From Chromatiales bacterium 21-64-14 (lineage in GTDB: Bacteria > Pseudomonadota > Gammaproteobacteria > 21-64-14): DNA of 64,000 nucleotides. Within the stretch, counting starts at the first letter, position 1. Each line of letters starts with the position of its first letter. The stretch is taken from contig NCBI01000007.1 in NCBI GenBank assembly GCA_002255365.1, positions 1 through 64,000 on the forward strand. Reading direction: 5' to 3'. The notes beneath the pieces were generated by a model. That model searched no databases. It was given only the letters and a program-made list of their open reading frames with translations, and was not told the DNA's origin. The position numbers were made by a program, and so were the translations under genes. This document shows positions 51,791 to 61,235 of this stretch, in pieces.

Positions 51791-54700
51791 TAACGTTCGA
51801 TGGTATAGAGAAAGTCGATTCCGCTCTCAATCCCGGTCTCGGTCTCCACGCTCCAGCGGGTGCTCAGCTTATAGCGCACCCGGAAGATGTTGCCCGGCTG
51901 AAACAGCGCGGTCGTGTATTGGACGTAGAGTCGCGGAGACAGATATCTTCCCAGCACCAGAGAGGCCACCGGCGTGGTGGCGGTACTGGTGGGGGGGATC
52001 CCCGGCGTGCTGGTCACCGGCGTGGATCCGGGTAGGCTTTCCGACTCGATCTGCGCCTCCTGCAGGCCGAATTTCGAGCCGAGCTGGCCCAAGAGCAGAT
52101 TGCCGCCGCTGAACCCCACACTGGACGCCGCCCGGTACAGCAGCGCGCCCTGGGAGGAGGACGCTTGGCTGATCGGACGCCCGATCAACAGGTAGGAAAG
52201 GATGTCCGATTGATCCATGGTCGGATTGGAGAACAGCGACAACACCGGTTTCTGTACGGTGCCGCGCACGCGGATTCCCGCCGTCACGTCTCCGACTTGG
52301 CGGGTGGATTCCACGTCCAGCCCCGGATTCTGGATCGGCCCTCCGGCGAACAGCAACCGTCCCTGGGTGATCTTCAGGTCCTGTCCATACGCCTTGTAGG
52401 TGCCCTCCGCGACGCGGAGTTCGCCCTGGCCCAGGGTGACCTTTCCAGGTTCATCGATGGCCAGCACCTGCCCGGTGATCCGACCCTTGAAACCATAGCC
52501 GCGCAACCGCACCTTGTCGCCCAGGATCAGGCGTACCCGGGCTGACACGCGCCACGGGGATTTCGTGACCTGGCGGGGCCCGGCGTTGACGATGACGACG
52601 TCGGGGGAGGTACGGACCACCCGTTGGGACGTGTGTAGATTCAGGGATGCCGTGGGGACCGTCACGTCGCCGCTGACCCGCAGGTCGTGGCCTTCGGTGA
52701 CGATATCCAGCTTGGGTGAGACGGACACGCGGGCAACGGGGATGTTCGCGGCCTGAAATCCACTACCCGTCACTTGCAGATGGGTCTTCCAGACGGCGCG
52801 CGGCCCGGGCCGCGCCGTGCCGGTGAGGTTCAACGTGCCGGTTCCGGACTTCGCGCTGGCGTTCAAGTCCAGTCCGTTGGATCCCTGGCTGCGGGCGGCG
52901 ATCTGTACTGCGCTGAGCTGGAGCCCGAGGCGCGGGATTTCGGCGGTGCCGTCGGCGAGGATGCCGCTGCCGCTGAGTATCGGCCGTGCGGGGGTCCCCG
53001 CGACCGTCAGATCCAGGGTGAATCGGCCCGCCACGTGCTGTATCTCCGGGAACAGCATGCCTAGCCATGCCAGTTCCCGTAACCGCCCGTGCAGTTCGCC
53101 GTGGATCGGACGTTGCCGCCATGTGCTCCCCGGGGTGCCGGCCGCCATCTGCAGGTGGGCCTCGAGACGGTCCGCGGCGTTGAGGTTGAGTTGCACTTGG
53201 CCCTGGGCCGCGCCCTGCGCGAGCCGGATCTGGGCCTGAAGGCTGCGGTAGGCGGTCTGTCCCGCGCCGCCCCCGGATAGGTGATAGCGGAGCACGCCGG
53301 GCCCCGCCTCCAGTTGCGCCTGCCCGGTAACCGGGGCGTTTGCGGCAGCGCCTACCGTGGCGTTTAGATTCAGGGTGCCGGACACGGCGCTGGTGCCGGG
53401 CAGCAGCGCGTCCAGGGCGCCGAGAGGGAAACGCTGGGCCCGCAGCGTCCCCTGCCAAGCACTGTGGCGGCGCCAATCCAGCGCGCCGCAGAGCTGCGCG
53501 TTGCCGGCTTCCCAGCATGCCATCCCGATATCCACCCCGTGGCCGCGAACGCGCACCGGTACCGGTGCGCGCAGGCGCCACGGCGGGCCCTGCGTCGGCG
53601 CCACCTCGGCGCGGCGCAGCGCTCCCTGCCAGCCATCGGCCGCGCGCCCCCCGGTCACCATCAACCGCAAGCGCGCGTGGCTGGAGTCCACGCGCGCTTC
53701 CAGGGTGTGGTGCCGCGCCGTGCCGTGAGACGTGATCTCCAGGTGTTCCACGCGCAGGGTTCCGATCCGCAGACCCTGCGCCGTCAAGGCCGTCTCCACC
53801 GGTTGAGTTCCCTGCGTGCCGATGCGCAGATGTGCCTGCAAGGCCTGCATCCCAAAGTCCGGTATGCGCACGGACTTCGCGCGTATAGAGGCGCTGAACA
53901 TCGGCGCGTCACGGGGACCGGTGAGACGTCCATCGGCGGTAAACCTACCGGTGCCATCGGGGACCAGGGCGCCCAGGTGGGGCGCATGCAGCTTCCAGTC
54001 GAGGTCCCAGACCCGGCCAACGCTACCGGAGAGCTGCAATCGGGCGTCACCGCTGTCCAGAGTCAGTTGCGCGACCCGGGCGTCGTGGCCCTGCAGGACG
54101 AGGCGTCCCTGGCCGTGCACCGGATAACCGCGCAATTCGCCGCGCAGCGCGTCTATCCGCAACTCACTGTGCACCCCACCGGCGCGTTGCGATCCCGTGG
54201 CGGCGATGGTCCCATCCAGCGTGCCGGGCCAGTCGCGCCAGCGTACCCCCGGATTCAGATGGGAAGCCCGCAGGGTCAAGTGCCAGCTGGGTTGCGGACG
54301 CCAAGTCGCGGCACCGGATCCGGTGATCGTCCCGTTCAGGACGTTTCCTTCCAGGGTTTCGAACGTGACGCCGTTGTGGTCGCCTTGGCTCTGGCCGCGC
54401 CAAGTGCCGGGGGGAATCCCGGCGCCACCCACCGCCGCGTTGAAGCGCAACCGGTAGGCGGCCAGGGTACCCGCGGCGTTCAGGGTGCCTTGAGGACTGG
54501 TGAACCGGGGTGCGCCGCTCAGTGGCCAGTGCAGCTTTGTCCAGTGGGCGTCGAGTTTCCCGGTGCCCGCGGAGAGGCCGCCGTGCCACCGGCCGGTGGC
54601 GGCGGCGCGCAGGCCTCCGGGGCCGCTGACCGTCAGGTCCTCCACCTGCCAACCGGTGGCTTGGTGCGAGATCTGCAGCTGGGCTTGCAGGGTTTGGGAA

Positions 54701-55596
54701 GCGGCAAGGGTGGCGGCGATGCTGCCCTCGGCTCGGAATTCGCTTGCGCGGCCTTGGGTCTGGAGCGTGCCGGACACTTTTACTTGGGGCCAGTTGGGTT
54801 GCCACCAGCGGATCGGGAACCCGGCGAGCCGCAGGTGCGCTTGCCAGCGGCCCCCGCGCAGGGGTGTATTCCATGTGCCACGCAATTCCGCGCGGAACGG
54901 CACTGTGATCCGTTGCCGCAACTCAATGCGCCGCAGCGTGCCCTGCACCCGTCCGGCGCCCTGCACCGGTGTGCGTCCTCCGGGCGGACGCACGGTCCAG
55001 TTCATTCGGAGATCCACGGGATAGGGCCTGCGCAGCGCGATGGTGCCGTCCAGGTGAGCCCGGCCCTGGGGCGTATCCAGGTCCAGCCGGGTGATCCGCA
55101 CCCGGTCCCGGTCCGCCTTCCCCTGTAGCACTAAGTCGTTTAGTCGGTACGGGACACCGGACCCGCGGCTCAGGGTCATGGAACGGAGCCGGAATTCATC
55201 TACCATCACGTTGGCCGGGAGCCGGATCGCCTCCGGGAGCCGCACTGGACCAGCACCGGATGGCGCGGACCCCGGGGTGAGATGCAGTGCCAACCCATCC
55301 AAGCGCAGGCGGGTGATGTGGATGGTCTCCTGGAACAGGGCGCGTGGGCGCCAGTCCAGTTCCATGCGTGCCAAGGTCACGCTGGTCTGGCCGTGGCGAT
55401 AGCGCACCTCCCGCAGTTCCAGGGGACCGAGCAGGCGCCCGGAGACGGCGCCCACCTGCAGGTGTCCAGGCAGCAACGCGGCGGCCAGCCGCAGCGACCA
55501 GCGCGCCCCGGCAGCGGTGCTCACCAGGAAGCCGGCGCCGGCCAAGGCCCCCACCAGCGTCGCAAGCAGCGTGATCCCAAAAACGCGCCGCTTCAC
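51790..55596 (-). CDS. tamB: Translocation and assembly module subunit TamB
   Basis: A 1268-aa inner-membrane-anchored protein spanning the periplasm, working with TamA in outer-membrane protein insertion and lipid transport. The N-terminal helix is GITLLATLVGALAGAGFLV. A very long beta-helical AsmA-like repeat region follows, and the conserved C-terminal TamB (DUF490) domain ends with GIESGIDFLYTIER, the usual family terminus. The start is GTG at 55596, overlapping the tamA stop by four bases; the upstream part of the frame is antisense or alternate-frame sequence. Length is typical for the family. Confidence 0.9.
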   Translation of the reverse strand: MKRRVFGITLLATLVGALAGAGFLVSTAAGARWSLRLAAALLPGHLQVGAVSGRLLGPLELREVRYRHGQTSVTLARMELDWRPRALFQETIHITRLRLDGLALHLTPGSAPSGAGPVRLPEAIRLPANVMVDEFRLRSMTLSRGSGVPYRLNDLVLQGKADRDRVRITRLDLDTPQGRAHLDGTIALRRPYPVDLRMNWTVRPPGGRTPVQGAGRVQGTLRRIELRQRITVPFRAELRGTWNTPLRGGRWQAHLRLAGFPIRWWQPNWPQVKVSGTLQTQGRASEFRAEGSIAATLAASQTLQAQLQISHQATGWQVEDLTVSGPGGLRAAATGRWHGGLSAGTGKLDAHWTKLHWPLSGAPRFTSPQGTLNAAGTLAAYRLRFNAAVGGAGIPPGTWRGQSQGDHNGVTFETLEGNVLNGTITGSGAATWRPQPSWHLTLRASHLNPGVRWRDWPGTLDGTIAATGSQRAGGVHSELRIDALRGELRGYPVHGQGRLVLQGHDARVAQLTLDSGDARLQLSGSVGRVWDLDWKLHAPHLGALVPDGTGRFTADGRLTGPRDAPMFSASIRAKSVRIPDFGMQALQAHLRIGTQGTQPVETALTAQGLRIGTLRVEHLEITSHGTARHHTLEARVDSSHARLRLMVTGGRAADGWQGALRRAEVAPTQGPPWRLRAPVPVRVRGHGVDIGMACWEAGNAQLCGALDWRRHSAWQGTLRAQRFPLGALDALLPGTSAVSGTLNLNATVGAAANAPVTGQAQLEAGPGVLRYHLSGGGAGQTAYRSLQAQIRLAQGAAQGQVQLNLNAADRLEAHLQMAAGTPGSTWRQRPIHGELHGRLRELAWLGMLFPEIQHVAGRFTLDLTVAGTPARPILSGSGILADGTAEIPRLGLQLSAVQIAARSQGSNGLDLNASAKSGTGTLNLTGTARPGPRAVWKTHLQVTGSGFQAANIPVARVSVSPKLDIVTEGHDLRVSGDVTVPTASLNLHTSQRVVRTSPDVVIVNAGPRQVTKSPWRVSARVRLILGDKVRLRGYGFKGRITGQVLAIDEPGKVTLGQGELRVAEGTYKAYGQDLKITQGRLLFAGGPIQNPGLDVESTRQVGDVTAGIRVRGTVQKPVLSLFSNPTMDQSDILSYLLIGRPISQASSSQGALLYRAASSVGFSGGNLLLGQLGSKFGLQEAQIESESLPGSTPVTSTPGIPPTSTATTPVASLVLGRYLSPRLYVQYTTALFQPGNIFRVRYKLSTRWSVETETGIESGIDFLYTIER

Positions 55597-57347
55597 AGGT
55601 CCGGCCCCATGGAGACCTGTACCCGCATCGGTGTCCCGGGGCTGTCCAGCGCCCAGGCCAGATCCAGCCGCACCGGCCCCACCGGCGAGTGCCAGCGGAT
55701 GCCGAACCCGGCGCCGCGCGCGAGTTTTCCGTGCAGGGAGTCCATGGCGTTGCCCGCATCGTAGAACGCGGCGATGCCCCATTTGCGCCACACCTGATGT
55801 TCGTATTCGATGCTGCCTACGATCAGATACCGGCCCCCGATCACCTGGCCGCTGGCGTCCACTGGTCCCAGGGCTTGGTAGGCATAGCCGCGCACGCTTT
55901 GGGCGCCGCCGGCGAAGAAGCGCTGCGACGCGGGCAGGGCGCTGAACTGGGGCACCGCGCTCAGCCCCAGTTCGCCGCGCAGCAGCACGCGCCCGGCCCC
56001 GAACAGGGGGTATATGGATTTCCCCTGCAGGAGGGCCTGCAGGAAGGTGGCGTCGGATCCCACGTTGCGCAGGCTTCCGTGCACATCCAGGTTCAGCCGG
56101 TATCCGCGTAGGGAATACAGCTCACCGCGGCTCTTTACATATCGCCATGTGACCCCAGGCATGAGCAGGAGCGAGGAGCCGGATTGATCGCCGACCCGGA
56201 ACTGTTCGTGCTGGAAATTGAGATAGAGGCTTTCCTGGAGCAGACCGCGGACCCGCTGTACCGTCGCCGACAGGATCTGGGCATGGCTTACGCTGGTACT
56301 GGTGCGTAGATTGTTGATGCCCGCGGACGCCACGAACTGATCGGTCAACGGCTTTCGCAACGGGATGATGTAGCGTGTGGTGAGACTGTTTCCGATCTGC
56401 GAGACCTTCAGCGTTGCGTCGGCCCGGTGACCATACCGGTTGAGATAGCGCCGTTCCCATCCGAGGCTGATCCGCGCGCCGGTGTCGGTGCCATAGCCGA
56501 TCCCCGCGGTGTACTTGGAGGCGGGGCGTGGCTTGAGCTGTACCTGGATCGGGACCACCGTGCCCTGCGCCAGATCGCGGCGCGGTCGGACCTCTACCTG
56601 AGAGAAATAGTCGCTGTCACTAAGGGCGGTCTGTAGCGCCTGCAGCTCTGCGGTGGAATAGAACTGTCCGTCGTGGAACGGAAGGTAGCGGCGCAGGAAA
56701 CGCGGATCGAGGATACCCTGCTGGAAGCTCACCGGACCGAAACGATAACGCGGCCCGGTGTCGAACACGAGGAACACATCCGCGTGGTAGGCTTGGAGGT
56801 CGATGGCAATTTCGTGGCGTGTGAAGGCCGCGTCCAGGTAGCCGCGGACCGCAGCCAGTTGTTCCAGCTTTTCTTTGGCATTGGTGTACTCGGATTGCAC
56901 CAAGCGCTCACCCGTGTGCAGCGGGAGTGCCTGGATCAAGGCCTTGAATTTCGGGTCGTCGCGCCCCGGTCCACGCAGGTCCACCTCCAGGTGCCGGATG
57001 CGCAACGCAGGCCCGGGGTCGATCCGCAAACGCGCGATCCATCGCTGGCCGGAGTGATCGAGTTCCCGGTGGATGATCGGACGGTAATAGCCGAAGGGTT
57101 CCAGCGCGGTGCGGATCTGCGCCGGCGATTGGGAGAACAGTTGGCGCAGCCGCGCCTCGGTCAGCCCCGAATCCTCCTTCTGCTGCTCTATGGACAGCAC
57201 GGCGAGCACATTGTCGCGCAGGGCGCCCTGTATGCCTTGCACCTCAACCGTGACCGGAATGCCGGCTATGGCCCGGGCGACGAACCCGGCCAGTAGCAAC
57301 GCGATCCACACCCGGCGCGCGGGCGTTGCACGGCGGCGCGGTCCCAC
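55593..57347 (-). CDS. tamA: Translocation and assembly module subunit TamA
   Basis: A 584-aa outer-membrane Omp85-family protein. A signal-like hydrophobic stretch (WIALLLAGFVARAIAG) is followed by three POTRA domains (about residues 30-270; for example VTVEVQGIQGALRDNVLAVL) and a 16-stranded barrel with AGIGYGTDTGARISLGWE, GRYLIVGSIEYEHQVW and the family's final FGIRWHSPVGPVRLDLAW (L3/strand 15-16 region). The ORF is open upstream to 57479, but those 44 codons are unlike a signal peptide. I suggest GTG at 57347; the exact start is uncertain. It is translationally coupled to tamB. Confidence 0.88.
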   Translation of the reverse strand: MGPRRRATPARRVWIALLLAGFVARAIAGIPVTVEVQGIQGALRDNVLAVLSIEQQKEDSGLTEARLRQLFSQSPAQIRTALEPFGYYRPIIHRELDHSGQRWIARLRIDPGPALRIRHLEVDLRGPGRDDPKFKALIQALPLHTGERLVQSEYTNAKEKLEQLAAVRGYLDAAFTRHEIAIDLQAYHADVFLVFDTGPRYRFGPVSFQQGILDPRFLRRYLPFHDGQFYSTAELQALQTALSDSDYFSQVEVRPRRDLAQGTVVPIQVQLKPRPASKYTAGIGYGTDTGARISLGWERRYLNRYGHRADATLKVSQIGNSLTTRYIIPLRKPLTDQFVASAGINNLRTSTSVSHAQILSATVQRVRGLLQESLYLNFQHEQFRVGDQSGSSLLLMPGVTWRYVKSRGELYSLRGYRLNLDVHGSLRNVGSDATFLQALLQGKSIYPLFGAGRVLLRGELGLSAVPQFSALPASQRFFAGGAQSVRGYAYQALGPVDASGQVIGGRYLIVGSIEYEHQVWRKWGIAAFYDAGNAMDSLHGKLARGAGFGIRWHSPVGPVRLDLAWALDSPGTPMRVQVSMGPDL

Positions 57348-57533
57348 TAGGGGCTGCCTGGGCGCGCGCGATGAAATTCCCGGTCCGCGGGTTGCAGGCG
57401 GGATAGGCGGCGAGGTCTGATCATGGCGGTGCGTCGCGCCGTGGACGGATTGTTGCCGACCATCATGCCATGAATCCACCGCGTCCGGCTCACCGGTGCC
57501 CCGGCGTCACGGTGGCCCCTGCTGCGGAGGCGT

Positions 57534-58508
57534 TCACAGCCAGCCTTTGCGCCGCAGTGTCCACAGCTGCAACCCGAAGATCGCGGCCAGCAGCACACAG
57601 ACGATGGCGAATCCCTGGGAGTATTGGGCGCCTGGGAGTCCACCCACATTGACGCCCAGCAGGCCGGTGACAAATCCCAGCGGCAGAAACACCGCGGCCG
57701 CCAGCGACAGCACGTACATTCGGCGTTCCACCTGCTCGGCTAGCCGGCTGCTCAGTTCCTCGTGGGTGACCACGGCTCGGTCCCGCACCGCGTCCAGGTC
57801 TTCCACGTAGCGGGTGGTGCGGTCTGCTACCTCCCGGATACGCATCCGGTCGGAATCGTCCAGCCACTGGACCGGCTCGGTCTGGAGGCGTGTCAGCGCG
57901 TCGCGCTGGGGTGTCAGGTAGCGCCGCAGGGCGATCACTTCACGGCGCAACTCTGCGAGTTTTACCCGCAGTTCGTGGCTGGAGGCGGTCAGGACTTCTT
58001 GCTCCAGATCGTCGGCGGTCTCGTCGATGCGGCCGATGGCATCCGCCATCCGCGTCACCAACCGGTCCGCAAGGGTGACCAGAAAGTCGCCGGCGGTGCG
58101 CGGTCCCGAGCCGGCGGCGATGGCGTCGCGCAGGTCCTGTACTGCGGCAAGGCGCCGGCGACGTACGCTGATGATGCGCTCGCCATCGATCCAGAGCCGG
58201 ATCGACACCATGTCCTCTGGGTCTGCACCCGGATTGAGGTTGACCCCCCGCAGGATTACCAGCAGTCCGTGGCCGCTGACGACGCTGCGCGGGCGGGTCT
58301 CTTCCGCCAGGAGCGCCTCGGCGGTGACCGGGTCGAGGCCGCTACGTTCGAGGATCCAGTCTCGGGCCGTGGTATCGGTGTAGTCCAGGTGGATCCAGAG
58401 CAGCCCGTTGCCTGGCGTCCAGGACTCGATCTCGCGCCAGCCCACCGGCTGGCCGGTACCGTTGGCGGCAAGTCGGTACGCGGCAACCAGTCCGTCTTCG
58501 TGTTTCAT
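57534..58508 (-). CDS. CorA-family transporter (ZntB-like)
   Basis: A 324-aa divalent-cation transporter of the CorA/ZntB group, forming an inner-membrane pentamer. The long cytosolic N-terminal part (LVAAYRLAANGTGQPV, LLWIHLDYTDTTARDW) matches ZntB-like proteins. The stalk helix follows (LRREVIALRRYLTPQRDAL), then two transmembrane helices with the pore-entry signature GVN in FVTGLLGVNVGGLPG. The ATG follows GGGAGGCCAC. ZntB exports or imports Zn2+, while CorA moves Mg2+; sequence alone does not settle which. Confidence 0.87.
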   Translation of the reverse strand: MKHEDGLVAAYRLAANGTGQPVGWREIESWTPGNGLLWIHLDYTDTTARDWILERSGLDPVTAEALLAEETRPRSVVSGHGLLVILRGVNLNPGADPEDMVSIRLWIDGERIISVRRRRLAAVQDLRDAIAAGSGPRTAGDFLVTLADRLVTRMADAIGRIDETADDLEQEVLTASSHELRVKLAELRREVIALRRYLTPQRDALTRLQTEPVQWLDDSDRMRIREVADRTTRYVEDLDAVRDRAVVTHEELSSRLAEQVERRMYVLSLAAAVFLPLGFVTGLLGVNVGGLPGAQYSQGFAIVCVLLAAIFGLQLWTLRRKGWL

Positions 58509-58973
58509 GTGGCCTCCCAGCGCACGCGCCGTCTGGCCCCCGGGCCGCGCGTAGTGCGCGACCATGCACCGGTGGGGTGCGGGGCTGCGGCCAAAGGCGT
58601 CATGTACCACCCGTGGGCGAGGCTTGCAAGTGGGCGCGGTTAGTGCCCGGGAGAATGGCCATCCTCCTCACTGTGACCGGGATCGGCGACCCGGTCCAGT
58701 GGAGACGCAGGGCCTTTGCATGGTCCGCGTTCCGCGGGGTCGCTCAGAGCGTGCCCGCAGCGTTTACCAGGCTCCTGCTGTGAACCCCTCGATGTCGAGT
58801 CGGCGCGCGCCGCACGCCGGTGAACGATGTGCGCTACGCCAGCGGCGGTGTCTGCCGTCGCGGTTGCCGGATCGTTGGGATGGCGTCGGATACCGGGAAG
58901 ACCGAGTTTGCGGAGTTCCCGCCTCACCCGGGCGGGCGCGGCGATCCGATGAGACAGTACTCCCGCGGCCGGG
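58509..58973. other. Gene-free stretch between the CorA-like and YhcB-like genes
   Basis: About 465 bases. A 95-codon minus-strand frame (58640-58927) begins MRRELRKLGLPGIRRHP, but the rest has no conserved motif. No terminator is evident. It may be decayed sequence. Confidence 0.35.
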
Positions 58974-59402
58974 TCAGATCCTCGGGAAATCCGCAGGTGC
59001 CACCATGGCCGGATGCCGGGGTCGTTCGGCGCCGCTGGCGGCGTGTGGGCGTGCGACTTCCCGGGGGGCGGCGTGGGATGTCAGGGTCGGCCGGGGGGGC
59101 GGTGCCAAACCGTCTTCGATGATTTGGCCCGCCAGAGAGTGGGCGCCCTGCGCTAGGTGTTCATTCAGGAGGCGCTGACGGGCGGTCAGGTCGCGGGTCA
59201 GTTCGGCGGTACCGGCGAAGTGTTGGGCCACCTGCTTGCGGAACGCCGCAAAGTCCTTGGTTGTCGCGTCCAATTCCCGTTCCAATTCCTGGGTGCGCCG
59301 GGCGTCCGTGGTGGTACTGCGCCCCAGGTAGAATCCGGCGCCGATACCGATGGCGAGACTTCCGATGGCGGTGGTCAACATCCACGTCAGGGCGTGATCC
59401 AT
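58974..59402 (-). CDS. ZapG/YhcB-family (DUF1043) cell-division membrane protein
   Basis: A 142-aa protein anchored by one N-terminal helix (LTTAIGSLAIGIGAGFYLG), followed by a coiled-coil cytosolic part (TQELERELDATTKDFAAFRKQ and VAQHFAGTAELTRDL), the conserved YhcB/DUF1043 core. Relatives (ZapG) bind divisome and elongasome proteins. The C-terminal 50 residues are Pro/Ala/Arg-rich and variable. The ATG at 59402 matches the family start; the ORF itself is open another 38 codons upstream. Confidence 0.83.
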   Translation of the reverse strand: MDHALTWMLTTAIGSLAIGIGAGFYLGRSTTTDARRTQELERELDATTKDFAAFRKQVAQHFAGTAELTRDLTARQRLLNEHLAQGAHSLAGQIIEDGLAPPPRPTLTSHAAPREVARPHAASGAERPRHPAMVAPADFPRI

Positions 59403-59676
59403 GGTGGCGGTTCCGGTGGGTGAGATCCAGGGTGCCGGGCGCAGGGGGCGGACCTGTGCCGCTGCGTCGTCCACGGGGATAGCGGCGGTGGCTAGACGTC
59501 CTTTACCGCATGCCACCCCGGGTACTGGCGTCCGCGCGTGAATCCGGGCTCAATCTTTGAGCGCTACGGCCGATAGTCGTAACGTCTGGCGTTGCGGCCG
59601 GTGTATCCACCGGATCCGCGCCCAGGCCTGCGGGGCAGGGCGATACCAGGATCTGCGTTCGAGAGTTGGGGTTGAG

Positions 59677-60984
59677 ATGGGAGAGAAGATCAAAGTCGAT
59701 ATCCAGGATCTGCGGATCGGCATGTATGTGGTCGAGTTGGACCGGCCCTGGCTCGAGACGCCGTTTCCGTTCCAGGGTTTCTATCTGAACAGCGCGCGGG
59801 CGATCGAAGCGGTCCGACAGGTCTGCGAGTATGTGTTCGTGGACTGCCAGCCCCGGGTCCGGCGCGGGCAATCCGCGGCCGTGGGGGACGTGCCTGCTGC
59901 CGCGGCGCCCGTCGGCGCAGCCCGCGATCCCGTGCCGATTGGTATCTCACCCGATGTCCTGGCACGCCTGTCGCTGGGTCATTCCGGAACGCCAGTCTAC
60001 CGTGACCGCACTACCTTCCAGCAGGAGATTCCGCGTGCCTGCAAGCTGCGTGCGGAGGGCCGCGCGCTGATCACCCAGGTGTTTCGGGATGTGCGTCTGG
60101 GCCGGAGCCTGGAGCCCGGAGACGCCAAGGCGCTGGTCCGGGGCCTGGTGGAGAGCATCCTCGATAACCCGGACGCGCTCGTGTGGCTTACCCAGCTCAA
60201 GAGCCGGGACGAGTACACGTCACTGCACTGCCTGAACGTGAGCATCCTTACCCTGGCCTATGGACGCCAGCTGGGCTTGTCCAAGGAGGCGCTCTACGAA
60301 GTGGGCCTCGGTGCGCTGCTCCATGACATCGGCAAGATGCGCGTTCCTCTGGAGATCCTGAACAAACCCGGGCGCCTTAATCCCGAGGAGTTCGCGGTGG
60401 TCAAGACCCACGCGGGAGCAGGCCATGAGATCCTGCGGGTACACAGTGGCCTGCCCGACAGTGTGCTGGATGTGGTCTATGGCCATCACGAGCGGCGTGA
60501 CGGCAGCGGTTATCCGCGCAATCTCAGGGGCGATCAGATTGGTCTCTACAGTCGTATGGTGGCGATCGTGGATGTCTACGATGCGGTGACCAGCGATCGT
60601 GTGTACCACGATGCCGCGTCGCCGGTGGAAACCCTGAAGTGGATGTACGAGAGCCGTGAAAAACTGTTCGATCCCTGGTTGATGGAACAGTTCATCCAGT
60701 GCGTTGGCATCTTTCCCGTCGGTAGCGTCGTGGAGATGACCACGGGCGAGGTGGGTGTGGTGGTCAGCGACAACCATCTGCGTCGGTTGCGGCCCCGGGT
60801 CCTGATGGTGCTGGATCCGGACAAGGCGCGCCGCGAGGCGCCACAGGTAGTGGACCTGATGGAGCGGCGGCGAGACGGTGCCGGCCGGCCGTTCGACGTG
60901 CGCCTGGTTTTGGTTCCCGGTGCCTACGGGATCCATCCCCAGGACTACCTCACGCCGGAGCGGGTCGCCGCCGGAGGTTCCTGA
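59677..60984 (+). CDS. HD-GYP domain c-di-GMP phosphodiesterase
   Basis: A 435-aa cytosolic enzyme hydrolysing c-di-GMP to pGpG/GMP. Residues 1-110 are a DUF3391 domain (KVDIQDLRIGMYVVELDRPW). The HD-GYP domain has HD at 216-217 (LLHDIGKMRVPLEI) and HHERRDGSGYP at 270-280, with the full His/Asp metal set. A C-terminal region (PVGSVVEMTTGEVGVVV) is typical. The start ATG is at 59677, with GAG-rich sequence upstream; the frame is open before it. Together with the GGDEF-EAL and PilZ genes, it indicates active c-di-GMP signalling. Confidence 0.88.
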   Translation: MGEKIKVDIQDLRIGMYVVELDRPWLETPFPFQGFYLNSARAIEAVRQVCEYVFVDCQPRVRRGQSAAVGDVPAAAAPVGAARDPVPIGISPDVLARLSLGHSGTPVYRDRTTFQQEIPRACKLRAEGRALITQVFRDVRLGRSLEPGDAKALVRGLVESILDNPDALVWLTQLKSRDEYTSLHCLNVSILTLAYGRQLGLSKEALYEVGLGALLHDIGKMRVPLEILNKPGRLNPEEFAVVKTHAGAGHEILRVHSGLPDSVLDVVYGHHERRDGSGYPRNLRGDQIGLYSRMVAIVDVYDAVTSDRVYHDAASPVETLKWMYESREKLFDPWLMEQFIQCVGIFPVGSVVEMTTGEVGVVVSDNHLRRLRPRVLMVLDPDKARREAPQVVDLMERRRDGAGRPFDVRLVLVPGAYGIHPQDYLTPERVAAGGS

Positions 60985-61235
60985 GCGATCCGGGCGCCGG
61001 CATCCGCGTGCCCCCCTGTCTGGCGCACCGGTTTGGGGTATCATGACGGCGGAATCCACCCGACCGATCACATGCCGTTGTTCTTAGCCCCGGCGGCAGG
61101 AGGCCCCGCTCCCATGAACCCCCACGCAATCCCCCCCCGGTTGCGCTCCGCTACTGGTGACCACCCGGTGCCGCGGATCTCCGCGCCGACGCCGCCCGTA
61201 TCCATCCGCTGATCCGCCGGACCTTCCGCGTACTC

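Noticed and set aside
53464-55128. Plus-strand 554-codon frame opposite tamB
   Set aside because: It is antisense to the beta-helical part of tamB, with no recognisable domain and no ribosome-binding site.
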